This document shows positions 30,521 through 42,142 of a stretch of DNA of 64,000 nucleotides, piece by piece; the first letter of the stretch is position 1; each line of letters begins with the position of its first letter. The notes below the pieces were generated by a model. That model was not told where the DNA came from, made no database searches, and worked only from the letters and a program-made list of their open reading frames with translations. Position numbers and translations under genes: made by a program. This DNA is from Halichondria panicea (lineage: Eukaryota; Porifera; Demospongiae; Suberitida; Halichondriidae): NCBI RefSeq assembly GCF_963675165.1, contig NC_087381.1, forward strand, positions 2,480,001 through 2,544,000, in the 5' to 3' direction.

Positions 30521-32038
30521 ATGAAGTGCAAGTACAGAGTGAGATGGTTCTATTCTAAAGGAGCACTACTTGTTCTGCTCTGGTTTCTGCTTGTTACGTT
30601 TGTCATCGTATCAATGAAGAGAATCTTGCCTTCCATAAAATATTCAACAGGTGTCTTTTGGGTATACGGTGTTTTATTGCTTCTATCAATTTTGACAGTG
30701 CCACTAACAGGGTGGCTGGCTGACGCAAAGTTTGGAAACTATAAAGTAGTAAGATTTGGTGTATGGCTTTTATTCCTTGCTACTGTTTTTAATTGCTTTT
30801 ATAGTTTAATTGTACCATTTGTAGGTAATGTTTTGGTTCTGAGATCATTTGTGTTTGTTATATACAGTTTGTTTTTGGTAGGAGGTGTTGGTTGCTCTTT
30901 AGTATTGTTTCAACTGGGTATGGATCAGATGCCTGATGCTTCAAGCTCCAGCATTAGCAGCTTTATCACTTGGTTTGTATATTGTGGTATATTGGGAAGC
31001 TATTTAAGCGATGTTTTATATACTCTGAAGGTAGACTGTTTGGATGTTTTATTGGGTACCAACTACCAACAGGTTTGGAGTTTGCTTCTTGTTCTATCTA
31101 TAAGCTGTGCTCTTATTTCGGATTTTTGTCTCTCCAAAAATTGGCTAATAATTGAACCAAAGTCACCAAACTCCCTCAGAACCATCTACCAAGTTCTCAA
31201 GTTTGCAGCCAAGCACAAAGCTCCCCTCAATCGCAGTGCTCTCACATACTGGGAGGAAGACATTCCTTCAAGAATGGACCTGGGAAAGTCGAGATATGGT
31301 GGTCCATTCACTACAGAGCAAGTTGAAGATGTAAAGACTATGTTTCGTATTTTCCTGGTAGGCTTGTCAATAACACTGATTAGTTTGTCTAGTTCCTTTT
31401 ATCCAGACGTTGTATTGATACCCAGTGGTCTGAACTTATGTAGTGCGCATATAGTGAGATTTTTTTCATATAGTGAGGCTTTATGTTTCATACTTTGGAC
31501 TTTATTTCATGAGTTTCTACTATTTCCACTGCTTAGAGACAGGCTTCCAAGTATTCTAAAGAGAATAGGAATTGCTTCATTTCTTTTGTTTGCTGTGAGT
31601 TTAATATGCTTGATTCTAAAGCTCATTAATTATCACTTTGAAGGAGATTTGATAGCAATTGATTGGACTGTTCTTATACTTTACAAATCAATGCAAGGAT
31701 TGATTACTCAAACTTTTGCCACTTCAGCACTTGAATTTATTTGTTCCCAATCACCGTACAGTATGAGAGGTCTGCTTACAGCATGTATAGCCATATTCAC
31801 TTTTCTGTCCTTTAGTGTCGGTTATGGTACAAGGTTATTATTGAAGAAATACACTTGTGAGGCAAGCTGGTATTTTCCAATTTCTTGGTGTGTGAAAGTA
31901 ACTCTAAGCAGTACTGGACTAATCCTTTACTGTGTTGTGGCTCGTCGGTACAAGAGAAGAGTGAGGGGAGATGGTTATTTTGCACAGACAATTGTGGAAG
32001 AAGTTTACGATCGTTATCTCACTCCAAGAGACAACTAG
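30521..32038 (+). CDS. SLC15/POT-like multipass transporter, subfamily A, intact
   Basis: The ORF encodes 505 residues from the family-conserved ATG ([17 protein letters not shown]); an upstream in-frame extension to 30437 begins with TTG and is not conserved, so I reject it. Motifs: [23 protein letters not shown] with FITWFVYCGILGSYLS, the near-invariant loop [13 protein letters not shown]...[26 protein letters not shown], and the C-terminal [20 protein letters not shown]. About 12 membrane segments. It follows a MITE-marked 5' region and is followed by a relic of oxidase exon 8 at 32187. Role by family: solute/peptide-type transport; substrate not deducible. Confidence 0.85.
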   Translation: MKCKYRVRWFYSKGALLVLLWFLLVTFVIVSMKRILPSIKYSTGVFWVYGVLLLLSILTVPLTGWLADAKFGNYKVVRFGVWLLFLATVFNCFYSLIVPFVGNVLVLRSFVFVIYSLFLVGGVGCSLVLFQLGMDQMPDASSSSISSFITWFVYCGILGSYLSDVLYTLKVDCLDVLLGTNYQQVWSLLLVLSISCALISDFCLSKNWLIIEPKSPNSLRTIYQVLKFAAKHKAPLNRSALTYWEEDIPSRMDLGKSRYGGPFTTEQVEDVKTMFRIFLVGLSITLISLSSSFYPDVVLIPSGLNLCSAHIVRFFSYSEALCFILWTLFHEFLLFPLLRDRLPSILKRIGIASFLLFAVSLICLILKLINYHFEGDLIAIDWTVLILYKSMQGLITQTFATSALEFICSQSPYSMRGLLTACIAIFTFLSFSVGYGTRLLLKKYTCEASWYFPISWCVKVTLSSTGLILYCVVARRYKRRVRGDGYFAQTIVEEVYDRYLTPRDN

Positions 32039-32186
32039 CTATTAACAGACTGTAACATGTATATAATTATAGTATTTTGGTATTACAACTTTAGCAGTCA
32101 TTACTATTATCATAGTTAGTATGTATATTCACTCATTGCTTTGCTGATCATGATTAGATTTGTGTATGTGCGCATGTTTTTAAGAA

Positions 32187-32230
32187 GTATTCGGGGTGAA
32201 AATATCGCACTCGGACAGGTGCTTGCTGGC
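32187..32230 (+). pseudogene. Fossil copy of aldehyde oxidase exon 8
   Basis: GTATTCGGGGTGAAAATATC then GGTGCTTGCTGGCGAGTAG matches the resident exon at 7013-7070 with its donor region, shortened in the middle. It lies ~150 bp after the transporter stop. Confidence 0.7.
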
Positions 32231-33561
32231 GAGTAGTATTTTTAGCCAGTATACTATACTGTTATCTGTGAAACCAGCATGTATTCCGACTGTGTTGCTT
32301 TAATTTATTAATTCATGTGTACACCGATGAAGTTGTATTATAACCGAGTTACTTCATTTCATATATATAGTTTCATCAGCTCGCAAAGAACGATACTTTT
32401 CTTTATAGGATTGTGTGGTTCACCATACTGTATAGCAGGTATAAGGTTTTGAAAATGAGGCAATTGAACTATTATTGTCGATTTTAAACGTCGACGATCA
32501 TGGTGCATGGCATTACTTATCACGTGGGATATAATAATATACTGGGACTGAGTAGTAGACTATAGTGAGCTATCAATTTGTAAGAAGAGAGACTCTGCAT
32601 TACAATACAAAAGCCCAAGAATTAATTTCGTATCAGCAAACTATACAAACGACAGAACCAGAACCAAACGACAGAACCATGCAACAACAACTGAAAAGGG
32701 TAATGAATGGACAACTCGAATAATCCAGAACAATCCGAAGAGGAAGGATGCACGATAAATCGGAAACCAAGGAAAAACTGTGATCACACAACATCATAAA
32801 TGTGGTATAACAAGTGTAATAAATACATAACAAAACACATCAGGATAGAATAGGATAGGTCAAGATAGATCACGTACAGCACATCATGAACAATCACGCT
32901 CTCGCCAGTACACACCAACAGCCTATTCTGATTCAAACTTTGAAAAAATCTTCAAGCCTAATCATGTGCTGAGATCCATGAAGTAGTGATAATACTGAGT
33001 GCATGGGAAAGGTTTATGGTTAGCATACATATTGAACCACATCAAAGAAAGAGAAAGATAACACCACCTTTGTGTTGAAAGGTTCTTTGGGAAACTTCCC
33101 AGTATATAGATCTACTAAGTGAATTTGATGTGGCTATTATAATAATAGCACTTTCAAATTGGGGAAATTTCGCTTGTGAATCAATTGATTAAATGCACAT
33201 GCATGCAGGCTAATGAATTTTAATGAGGCTCATCATTCATACCGTTAGCAAGAAAGATATAAAATTTGTTCCGTTTTATCGAGGTTTGATAATCAATAAT
33301 ACACCCAACACAACACTCGTTTTTACACCGTCAATAAGAAAGTTAGACCTTATGTTGAAAGCCTTTCCAAAGCCTTTTGGAAAACCTTCCAATGCTGATA
33401 CAGCACTAGGTGAATACATGTGTGAATCATTGGAATTGCTGCCTCACTCTATATGGCATACTTTTAGTTTCATTTGGAAATCATATAGATCTATAGCTAT
33501 ACTTGCGCCATGCCATAATATAGCTATAGTGGATACAGTGAAATTGGACACATGGTAAGCC
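32231..33561. other. Duplicated unit flank, including exon 7 trace and promoter-like region
   Basis: The first part matches the intron after exon 8 (ACCAGCATGTATTCCGACTG, TATAGGATTGTGTGGTTCAC). A short trace of exon 7 (GTGCTGAGATCCATGAAGTA) lies near 32965. From there to 33545 the sequence is nearly identical to 50465-51061, a recent segmental duplication, and contains ACTTTTAGTTTCATTTG near 33468. The stretch 32590-32950 has no match I recognise. Confidence 0.5.
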
Positions 33562-35084
33562 ATGAAGTGCAAGTACAGAGTGAGATGGTTCTATTCCAAA
33601 GGAGCACTACTTGGTTCTGTTCTGGTTTCTACTTATCACCTTTGTCATCACATCAATGGTCAAAGTTTTTCCGAGTCCTTCCACAACAGATTTATACACT
33701 TGGGTGTATGTTTTTTTTTATTAATTCTGTCGCTTTTGGTTGGGCCACTGGCAGGATGGCTGGCTGATGCTAAGTTTGGAAACTATAAAGTAGTAAGATT
33801 TGGTGTATGGCTTTTATTTCTTGCTACTGTTCTTAATTGCTTCTATTTACTTAATTGCAGACAACACTTTGGCCCTGAGATTATTTTTGTTTGTGATATA
33901 CATTTTGTTTATTGTAGGATGTGTTAGTTCCTTTTTGGTATTGTTTTAACTGGGTATGGATCAGTTGCCTGATGCTTCAAGCTCCAGCATTAGCAGCTAT
34001 ATCACTTGGTTTGCTTGTAGTGGTATATTGGGAGCCTATTATGGCAATTTCTTATATACTTTGAAATTGTTCTGCTTGCAGGATGTTTTATGGTACTCAA
34101 ACTATCAACAGGTTTGGAGCTTGCTTCTTGTTGTGTCTTTAAGCTGTGTTCTTATTTCGGATTTTTGTCTCTCCCGAAAATGGCTAATAATTGAACCAAA
34201 GTCACCAAACTCTCTCAGAACCATCTACCAAGTTCTCAAGTTTGCAAAAAAGCACAAAGCTCCCCTCAATCGCAGTGCTCTCACATACTGGGAGGAAGAC
34301 ATTCCTTCAAGAATGGACCTGGGAAAGTCGAGATATGGTGGTCCATTCACTACAGAGCAAGTTGAAGATGTAAAGACTATGTTTCGTATTTTCCTTGTAT
34401 AGGCTTGTCATTAATGGTGATTGGCTTGCCTATTTCTTTGCATCCACACTATTTTGATATGCCCAGTGGTCTGAACATATGTAATTCACATAATTATAAT
34501 GAAATCATTTTCATATAATTTGAATTTATGTTTCATAGTTTGGACTTTATTGCACGAGTTTTTAATATTTCCGCTGCCTTAGAGACAGGCTTCCAAGTAT
34601 TTTAAAAAGGATAGGAATTGCTTCATTTCTTTTTGTTGTCATTAGTTTGATATGCTTGATTCTGAGCCTCATTAATTATCACTTTGAAGGAGGTTTGATA
34701 GCAATTGATTGGACCGTTTTTGCACTTTACGGATCAATGCAAGGATTGATTACTCAAACTTTTGCCACTTCAGCACTTGAATTTATTTGTTCCCAATCAC
34801 CATACAGCATGAGAGGTCTTCTCACAGCATGTATAGCGGTCTTAGTTTCTTTATCCTCCGTATTTGGTTTTGGTACAAGGTTATTATTGGAGAAATACAC
34901 TTGTGAGGCAAGCTGCTGTTTTCCTGTTTCTTGGTGTGTGAAAGTAACTCTAAGCAGTATTGGACTAATCTTTTACTGTGTTGTGGCTTGTCGGTACAAG
35001 AGAAGAGTGAGGGGAGATGGTTATTTTGCACAGACAATTGTGGAAGAAGTTTACGATCGTTATCTCACTCCAAGAGACAGTTAG
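33562..35084 (+). pseudogene. SLC15/POT-like transporter, subfamily A, frameshifted pseudogene
   Basis: An extra G at about 33614 (CTTGGTTCTG for CTTGTTCTG) shifts the frame, a second shift lies in the T-run near 33712, a TAA stops the frame near 33947, and another shift follows the loop at about 34398. The rest is well preserved: [49 protein letters not shown] and the C terminus to TAG at 35084. Most sequence remains close to functional copies, so loss is recent. Confidence 0.85.
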
Positions 35085-35244
35085 CTAGTGACAGACTGTA
35101 ACATGTATAATATACTTTTTTGGTTATAGTATTTTGGTCAGCTAATTATGCCAACTTTAGCAATCACATAGTGCATGCATGTATACTCGTTGCTTTGCTG
35201 ACATGATGATTTGTGTATACATGACATGTGCATGCTTTTAAGAC

Positions 35245-35318
35245 GTGTTGTTTGCAGAGAAAATATTGCGCTGTATATATGCTGGCCAACCTATTGCCTT
35301 GGACAGGTGTTTGCTGGT
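35245..35318 (+). pseudogene. Fossil copy of aldehyde oxidase exon 8, longest version
   Basis: GTGTTGTTTGCAGAGAAAAT then TATGCTGGCCAACCTATTGC corresponds to the resident exon's [21 protein letters not shown] sequence, then GGTGTTTGCTGGTGAGT. It preserves more of the exon middle than other relics but is out of frame. Confidence 0.7.
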
Positions 35319-35329
35319 GAGTCAGTATC

Positions 35330-36147
35330 CTATAAATTATGTTTAGCAGTCACTAGGAGAAAAGAATGCAATAATTATGTTGGTCAATCTATATAGCTGT
35401 TGTCCTAGTTGGTGTTTGCTGGTGAGTTGTCTGTATGAAACCAGCATGCATTTGACTGTGTTGCTTTTGTTAATACATGACTTGTATGAAGTAACTTCAA
35501 ATCATAGTAGTATAAAATTATACTAGATACATAAGCTTGCAAAGAACGGATTGTGCATGTGGTTTACCATACCATATAGCAGGTAGCATATATGAATGAT
35601 TTGATGATCATGGTGCTTCGTGTTATTTATGACGTGGGATACGATATACTGGGACTGAGTAGTAAATTAGTGAACTAATCAATTTTTATGAAGAGAGACT
35701 CTGCCTTTACATATAATACAAAGTCCAAGAATTAAGTATAATTATGGTCAATGCGACTCCACTCAATGATATCCCCTATAGTGTTGTACCAGTAGAACAC
35801 ATCTACAATATTTTTTATTCACTGTTTTTGTTTTTGGATACAAGGTTGTAGGTTACAGGTAACTGGTTGTATAGGGGTATAGCATGCTCGAGATATAACC
35901 TATTACTTTATACGTCAAGTTAACAGCAATATCCTTTCAAATTTCCTATTAAATCACTTATTATTCCCTCCAAAGCACAACATAAATCTCATGTTATCGC
36001 ATGCACAAGTAACATCGAACTATATAAAATAGCCACATGACACCAAAGAGATAGTTAACCACCAGTACTTCCATCAGGCCCATATGTTTATACTAGACAA
36101 TGGATGACCTGTATTTCCAAAACTTGCATGCCTGTTATATTCTCATA
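35330..36147. other. Non-coding array spacer
   Basis: Intron-like sequence following exon 8 continues to about 35660. The block 35925-36030 resembles the reverse complement of about 48757-48860, so an uncharacterised repeat is present in both places. No gene seen. Confidence 0.35.
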
Positions 36148-36348
36148 GAGCAATGCTGAGAAATGATTGCTCCACTGCTATAGGTATGTGTGTCTATATA
36201 TTTTACCCTCTCATTAATTTTGCATAATTTCTGTCTCCATGCACTTAATATTATTCTAGAAACTGCCTTGCTTTGTCAAGTACATCAAAAGATGTTCCCG
36301 GAGAGAACAACTTATGTCTGATCGAGATACTGAGATCCCTAGAGAAGT
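36148..36348 (+). pseudogene. Fossil copies of aldehyde oxidase exons 6 and 7
   Basis: Exon 6 relic at 36148-36183 (CAATGCTGAGAAATGATTGC then TCCACTGCTATAGGTATG) and exon 7 relic at 36259-36347 (AACTGCCTTGCTTTGTCAAG, GTCTGATCGAGATACTGAGA) match the resident exons at 3797-3838 and 3900-3992, with the same intron between them. Small deletions break the frame. Confidence 0.85.
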
Positions 36349-37149
36349 AAGTAAGTAAGGATGTAAAACTCATTTTTTCTATGCATGGTAGGACACTGAT
36401 CAAATTGTTGACACAAATTACAAATTCAGTTTCCTGAAATTCCATTGTTTATCAGGATAATTATCTCTTTAAGATAAACCCTCACGCAGATCATTTTAAT
36501 ACAATGGAACATAGATTATGCTGGCATAATTTTGAGCATCATAATTATAGACACATATATTTTGGCGAGAATTATGCTGGCATAATAATGGGAACCTTTA
36601 TAAACAATTTAGAACAATTATAGGCAGATTTTGAAAATACAGGTCAGTCAAGTCAATAGTATGAACATATGTAGTCCTGATGGGAGTATACTGGGTAGCT
36701 CATACAAATTGGTGGATAATTATCTCCTTAATTAGCATGGCATCATTCTATATAGCGTTTAATGAGTGATCCTGCTCTGCGTCATGCAGGCATCCCAACA
36801 ACAGCCGATACCAGCACCCAGACGTCATTTGACAAGAGATAGGTAGGAACCTTAACCATGAATCGAACTAATTAACTAAATTATGTCTTATGTTATTTGT
36901 GTGATTATTATTTACGCATACATGTATTCCTTTGTTTGGTGCCCGCTGCATCATCATATTTCCAACTCTCAGAATAATTTTTATATGCTTAACTTAGAGT
37001 TTGTCATGCAGTAGACTTGGAAGTAAAACTATGCACTGGTAGTCTAACACTGTATTTCAATGATCAGCAACAAAGTAATACCGATCTATAATCCAAACCC
37101 ATGCAGTTAAACTAAAGAGCAACCAGCATTTGGAAAGCATAATGACATT
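36349..37149. other. Spacer with palindromic repeat motifs
   Basis: Contains ATTATGCTGGCATAAT-type near-palindromes at about 36518 and 36575, also present at 48605-48675. A short open exon-like piece (ASQQQPIPAPRRHLTRDR) between AG at 36790 and GTAGG at 36840 is flanked by splice-like sites but has no recognisable partner. Confidence 0.3.
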
Positions 37150-37258
37150 ATCCTCGAGACAGAACGGCAAAATTCTTCATTGAGGTATTTTTTGAAATGC
37201 AGCTATCAGCCAAGCGCTGCACTGTCCTAAGGGTTGCCGGTAGATTAGCGAGAGTCTA
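37150..37258. mobile_element. Truncated inverted copy of the cagtagactctcg TIR element
   Basis: CCTCGAGACAGAACGGCAAA matches the reverse complement of 6370-6390, and the end AGCGAGAGTCTACTGTA matches the right TIR of the element at 6278-6655. The other end is missing. Confidence 0.6.
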
Positions 37259-37506
37259 CTGTAGATATGCACTGAAACAAACGAATGTACTCATCTAATT
37301 TCATCTTTGCAGTAGCCAGTGTAGCAATCAAAACGATAAAGGAGGGTGCTCCAGCTGATCTCTAACCCGTCTGCAATAATAGAAAAGTACTTGAGGACAC
37401 AAATGGATTATTGTAAAACTGATATATAAAACATCAGACTCACCACAACATAACTTAAAAACCCCGGAGATAAGATTGAATAAAGGTCGCCATTAACAAC
37501 ACAAAG

Positions 37507-37925
37507 ATGGACTCGATTGTGAAGATTAATGTCTTTGTGCTACTGACAATCACACTCTATGGTGGTGGTCTATCCTTTGTGGTGTGGAATCTACATATAT
37601 ATGCCAAAGTGTGAGTCTAAAGACTGACGATTTAATGACAGAATTTCACAGTCTAAAGATCGAGAATCAGAACCAAAACACTGAATTGCAAAGTCTGAAG
37701 TCTGAGAATGCAAATCTACAGAACCAAATCACTCAACTGCAAGATATTGTCGGAACTAATCCAAACCCCTATCACTTGAGTGACGAAGCCACGGTGATGG
37801 ACACACTAAAGCGACTAACTCGACAATCTCGCTCCTCTCAAAATGCTAAAGAAGGCCCTCAGGGAATTCATGGAGAGCCTGGAGTCAAAGGACACATTGG
37901 CTATCCTGGCTATAATTATATGACG
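37507..37925 (+). pseudogene. Membrane-anchored collagen-like gene, 3'-truncated
   Basis: From ATG at 37507 the frame encodes a short N terminus plus hydrophobic segment (VFVLLTITLYGGGLSFVV), then would stop at 37611. Removing a 41-bp intron (37611-37651, GTGAGT...ACAG) joins it in frame to a coiled coil with heptad-like spacing (LKIENQNQNTELQSLK) and then Gly-X-Y repeats (GPQGIHGEPGVKGHIGYPG). Type-II membrane collagens of sponges and other animals have this layout. Only about seven triplets remain before the sequence runs into a transporter unit's 5' region (about 37975), so the gene is probably truncated by array expansion. A frameshift instead of a micro-intron is the alternative. Confidence 0.5.
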
Positions 37926-38228
37926 TTGCGTACACCGCTTAAATTAGGTTTAAGGCAATCTTTGGTAAAATATACCAAATTGCACATACACATTATCAAA
38001 GAGAAAGTTAGGCCCTGTGTCACATACATAACATTGTATATATAGGCCAATAATTGATGCATCACTTGGTGAATACGCTCGTGAATCACTGATTAATTTT
38101 GGCAATTCAGTAAGCCCCACTTTTAGCTTCAAATAACAGTCATCTATATAGTAACGGTGTCAATGCCACAGAAGATTGTAGTACGTGGATCGATATAATC
38201 ATAGTGATATTGAAAGTACAGTTTAGCC

Positions 38229-39764
38229 ATGCAGTGCAAGTACAGAGTGAGGTGGTTCTATTCCAAAGGAGCTCTACTTGTTCTGTTCTGGATTCTAATT
38301 ATCACCTTTGTCATCACATCAATGCTCAAAATTCTACTTTTCAAGGAATATTCAACGGATATCTATTGGATGTACGGTGTTTTAGTTCTTCTGTCAATTT
38401 TGGTTGCACCACTGGCAGGATGGCTGGCTGATGCAAAGTTTGGAAACTACAAAGTAGTAAAATTTGGTATATGGACTTTATTTCTTGTTGCTGTTCTTAT
38501 TTGCTTCTATTACTTAATTGCACCATTTGTAGGCGACACTTTGGTTTTGAGGTTGCTTCTTTTTGTGATATACGTTTTGTGTATGGCAGGAGGTATTGGT
38601 TGCTCTTTATTACTGTTCCAACTGGGTATGGATCAGATGCCTGATGCTTCAAGCTCCAGCATTAGCAGCTATATCACTTGGTTTGCTTGTAGTGGTATAT
38701 TGGGAGCATATTTTAGCAATTTCTTATATACTTTGAAGTTGTTCTGCTTGCAGGATGTTTCATGGTACTCCAACTACCAACAGGTTTGGAGCTTGCTTCT
38801 TGTTCTGTCTTTAAGCTGTGTTCTTATTTCGGATTTTTGTCTCTCTCGAAAGTGGCTAATAATTGAACCAAAGTCACCAAACTCTCTCAAAACCATCTAC
38901 CAAGTTCTCAAGTTTGCAGCCAAGCACAAAGCTCCCCTCAATTGCAGTGCTCTCACATACTGGGAGGAAGACATTCCTTCAAGAATGGACCTGGGAAAGT
39001 CGAGATATGGTGGTCCATTCACTACAGAGCAAGTTGAAGATGTAAAGACTATGTTTCGTATTCTCTTAGTAGGTTTTCCGTTAGTATTGATTGGTTCGCC
39101 ATTTTTCTTGTATCCAGGAATGGATATATTGAAGCCCTATGGTTTTAATTTATGTAGTGCAAAAGTAGTGAAACTATTTTCATATGACGAAGTTTGGTGT
39201 TTCATAGTTTGGACGTTAGTGCACGAGTTTGTAATCTTTCCACTGTTTAGAGACAGGCTTCCAAGTATTCTAAAGAGGATAGGAATTGCTTCATTTCTTT
39301 CTGCATCTGTGAGTTTGATATGCTTGATTCTCAGCCTCATTAATTATCACTTTGAAGGAGGTTTGATAGCAATTGATTGGACCATTTCTGTACTTTACAG
39401 ATCAATGCAAGGATTGATTGCTCAAACTCTCGTCTCTTCAGCAATAGAATTTATTTGTTCCCAATCACCATACGGTATGAGAGGTCTACTTTCTGCATAT
39501 GTTGTCATCTTGGCTCCTCTGTCTGCCGTGTTTGGTTCTGGTATGTCGTTTTTATTAAAAATATATACTTATAAGGCATGCTGCTGTTTTCCTGTTTCTT
39601 GGTGTGTAAAAGTAACTCTATGCACTATTGGACTAATCTTTTACTGTGTTGTGGCTCGTCGGTACAAGAAAAGAGTGAGGGGAGATGGTTATTTTGCACA
39701 GGCAATTGTGGAAGAAGTTTACGATCGTTATCTCACTGTAAACAAAACTATTGACAAAATGTAA
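38229..39764 (+). CDS. SLC15/POT-like multipass transporter, subfamily A, intact
   Basis: The ORF encodes 511 residues. It starts [17 protein letters not shown] and carries [32 protein letters not shown], the conserved loop with [26 protein letters not shown], and [20 protein letters not shown]. The C terminus differs from other copies (TVNKTIDKM instead of TPRDN), and two extracellular/helix stretches near residues 285-330 are more divergent, so this is an older A paralogue. About 12 membrane segments. Its 5' region (37975-38228) has the usual ACTTTTAG block near 38110. Substrate unknown; POT membership is clear from motifs. Confidence 0.85.
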   Translation: MQCKYRVRWFYSKGALLVLFWILIITFVITSMLKILLFKEYSTDIYWMYGVLVLLSILVAPLAGWLADAKFGNYKVVKFGIWTLFLVAVLICFYYLIAPFVGDTLVLRLLLFVIYVLCMAGGIGCSLLLFQLGMDQMPDASSSSISSYITWFACSGILGAYFSNFLYTLKLFCLQDVSWYSNYQQVWSLLLVLSLSCVLISDFCLSRKWLIIEPKSPNSLKTIYQVLKFAAKHKAPLNCSALTYWEEDIPSRMDLGKSRYGGPFTTEQVEDVKTMFRILLVGFPLVLIGSPFFLYPGMDILKPYGFNLCSAKVVKLFSYDEVWCFIVWTLVHEFVIFPLFRDRLPSILKRIGIASFLSASVSLICLILSLINYHFEGGLIAIDWTISVLYRSMQGLIAQTLVSSAIEFICSQSPYGMRGLLSAYVVILAPLSAVFGSGMSFLLKIYTYKACCCFPVSWCVKVTLCTIGLIFYCVVARRYKKRVRGDGYFAQAIVEEVYDRYLTVNKTIDKM

Positions 39765-39828
39765 TTATACTATAGTCGGTCTCTTAGTTGTTTTACGGAT
39801 TAAATGTGTGTATGCATGTACTTTAACA

Positions 39829-40150
39829 GGTGCATGTACATGCTTGTAGTGAACATAACGTATCGTAAAATGCTGATAAATTTAATGTGTTGCCTTAATT
39901 GGGTGGTTGCCGGTGATCTAGTATATATATCTATCTGAATCATGTATCACCTGTGTTGCTTTTGTTACGTCATGCCTTCACTTATAATATAAATTTCTCC
40001 AGCTCAAGATGTTTTGATTATTTAGTTCACCCTACATTATTTCAAGTATGTTTGCGTATTGTATACAGCCATGCATGAATGTGTCGATTATGTCTGCATG
40101 ATCAAGATATCCATGGTGACGCTGATTCTGAGATCCTTTGACCATTTTGT
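39829..40150 (+). pseudogene. Weak fossils of oxidase exon 8 and exon 7
   Basis: AACAGGTGCATG...TCGTAAAATGCTGATAAA...GGGTGGTTGCCGGTGA at 39829-39915 resembles exon 8 with its acceptor, and GATATCCATGGTGACGCTGA then TTCTGAGATCCTTTG at about 40105-40140 resembles exon 7. Both are heavily decayed, consistent with the older age of the neighbouring transporter copy. Confidence 0.45.
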
Positions 40151-40422
40151 ATGTGAGGAGGTTTTAAATTATTAGGACACATCAAAGTTTGCGCATTTAT
40201 GTTGAAATACCAATCACATATAAAAGCGAATTTCATAATTAAAAGGCTTACTTTGTTATTCAGAAGCACTTGGTGAATATTCTGGTTATTCAGAAATGCA
40301 GCTGTATTGTCTGCACTATAGATACTTCTTAGTTTTAGTTTCATAAATGCCCACATAAATGTAGTTGCTCGTGTCAATGTAGATTGTAACGAATACGGAA
40401 AAGTTGAACGCATAGTTTAGCC

Positions 40423-41942
40423 ATGAAGTGCAAGTACAGAGTGAGGTGGTTCTATTCCAAAGGAGCCCTACTTGTTCTGTTCTGGACTCTAATTATCATC
40501 TTTGTCATCATATCAATCGCGAATGTTTTTCCTTCCATAAAAAAGTCTTATTGGGTGTACATTATTTTTTATTTCTATCAATTTTGGCTGCACCACTGGC
40601 AGGATGGCTGGCTGATGCAAAGTTTGGAAACTATAAAGTAGTAAGATTTGGTGTGTGGCTTTTATTCGTATCCGCTGTTTTTAATTGCTTCTATTATCTA
40701 ATTGTACCATTTTTCGGTAACACTTTGGTCTTGAGATGGTTTGTATTTGTGATATACGTTGTGTTTATGATAGGAGGTGCTGGCTGCTCTTTAGCATTGT
40801 TTCAACTTGGTATGGATCAGATGCCTGACGCTTCAAGCTCAAGCATTAGCAGTTTTATCACTTGGTTTGTTTGTAGTGCTATATTGGGAGCCTATTTTGG
40901 CAATTTTTTAATTGCTTTATTGGTGTTTTGCTTGGATATTTCGCTGCATTCCAACTATCAACAGATTTGGAGCTTGCTTGTTGTTCTGTCTTTAAGCTGT
41001 GTTCTTATTTCGGATTTTTGTCTCTCCAAAAATTGGCTGATAATTGAACCAAAGTCACCAAGCTCCCTCAAAACCATCTACCAAGTGCTCAAGTTTGCAG
41101 CCAAGCATAAAACTCCCCTTAATTGCAGTGCTCTCACATACTGGGAGGAAGACATACCTTCAAGAATGGACCTGGGAAAGTCGAGATATGGTGGTCCATT
41201 CACTACAGAGCAAGTTGAAGATGTAAAAACTGTATTTCGTATTTTCTTGGTAAGTTTGTCAATAACGGTGATTGGTTTATCCATTTCGAATTCATTGCAT
41301 CCAGGTTTAGATAAGTTGATACCCAGTGATTTGAACTTATGTAATGCACAAATAGTGAAGTTATTTTCATATAATGAGAGTTTTTGTTTCATACTTTGGA
41401 CTTTAGTGCACGAGTTTCTAATCTTTCCACTACTTAGAGACAGGCTTCCTAGTATTCTAAAGAGGATAGGAATTGCTTCATTTCTTTCTGCTTTAGTGAC
41501 TTTGATATGCTTGATTCTGAAGCTCATTAATTATCACTTTGAAGGAGGTTTGATAGCAATTGATTGGACTGTTTCTGTACTTTACGGATCAATGCAAGGA
41601 TTGATTGCTCAAACTTTTTCCACTTCAACAGTTGAATTTATTTGTTCCCAATCACCATACAGCATGAGAGGTCTGCTTACAGCATGTATAGCCATCTCAG
41701 TTCTTTTGTCTTTCATACACAGTTCTGGTACAACATTTTTATTGAAGAAATATTATACTTGTGAGGCAAGCTTGTGTTTTCCTGTTTCTTGGTGTGTGAA
41801 AGTAACTCTAAGCAGTATTGGACTAATCTTTTACTGTGTTGTGGCTCGTCAGTACAAGAGAAGAGTGAGGGGAGATGGTTATTTTGCACAGACAATTGTG
41901 GAAGAAGTTTACGATCGTTATCTCACTCCAAGAGACAACTAG
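40423..41942 (+). pseudogene. SLC15/POT-like transporter, subfamily A, single frameshift
   Basis: The start [17 protein letters not shown] is in one frame to about 40560; the remaining ~460 residues ([18 protein letters not shown] to RYLTPRDN) are in another. The break lies in ATTATTTTTTATTTC, a T-rich tract near 40563, so one base appears lost compared with relatives (GVLLLLSIL). All later motifs are intact: [37 protein letters not shown]. It is either a very young pseudogene or a sequencing/assembly slip in a homopolymer; in the latter case it is a sixth functional copy. Confidence 0.8.
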
Positions 41943-42093
41943 CTATTAACAGACTGTAACATGCATATAATTATAGTATTTGGTATTACAACTTTAGCAG
42001 TCATTACTATTATCATATAGTTAGTGCATGTATACTCACTCGTTGCTTTGCTGATCATGATTAGATTTGTGTATGTGCGCATGTTTTTAAGAA

Positions 42094-42142
42094 GTGTTCG
42101 GGGAGAAAATATCGCACTTGGACAGCTAGGTGCTTGATGGTG
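42094..42142 (+). pseudogene. Fossil copy of aldehyde oxidase exon 8
   Basis: GTGTTCGGGGAGAAAATATC then GCACTTGGACAGCTAGGTGC matches the relic at 1801-1848 almost exactly, including the in-frame TAG. The shared damage shows that these two units share an already broken ancestor. Confidence 0.7.
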
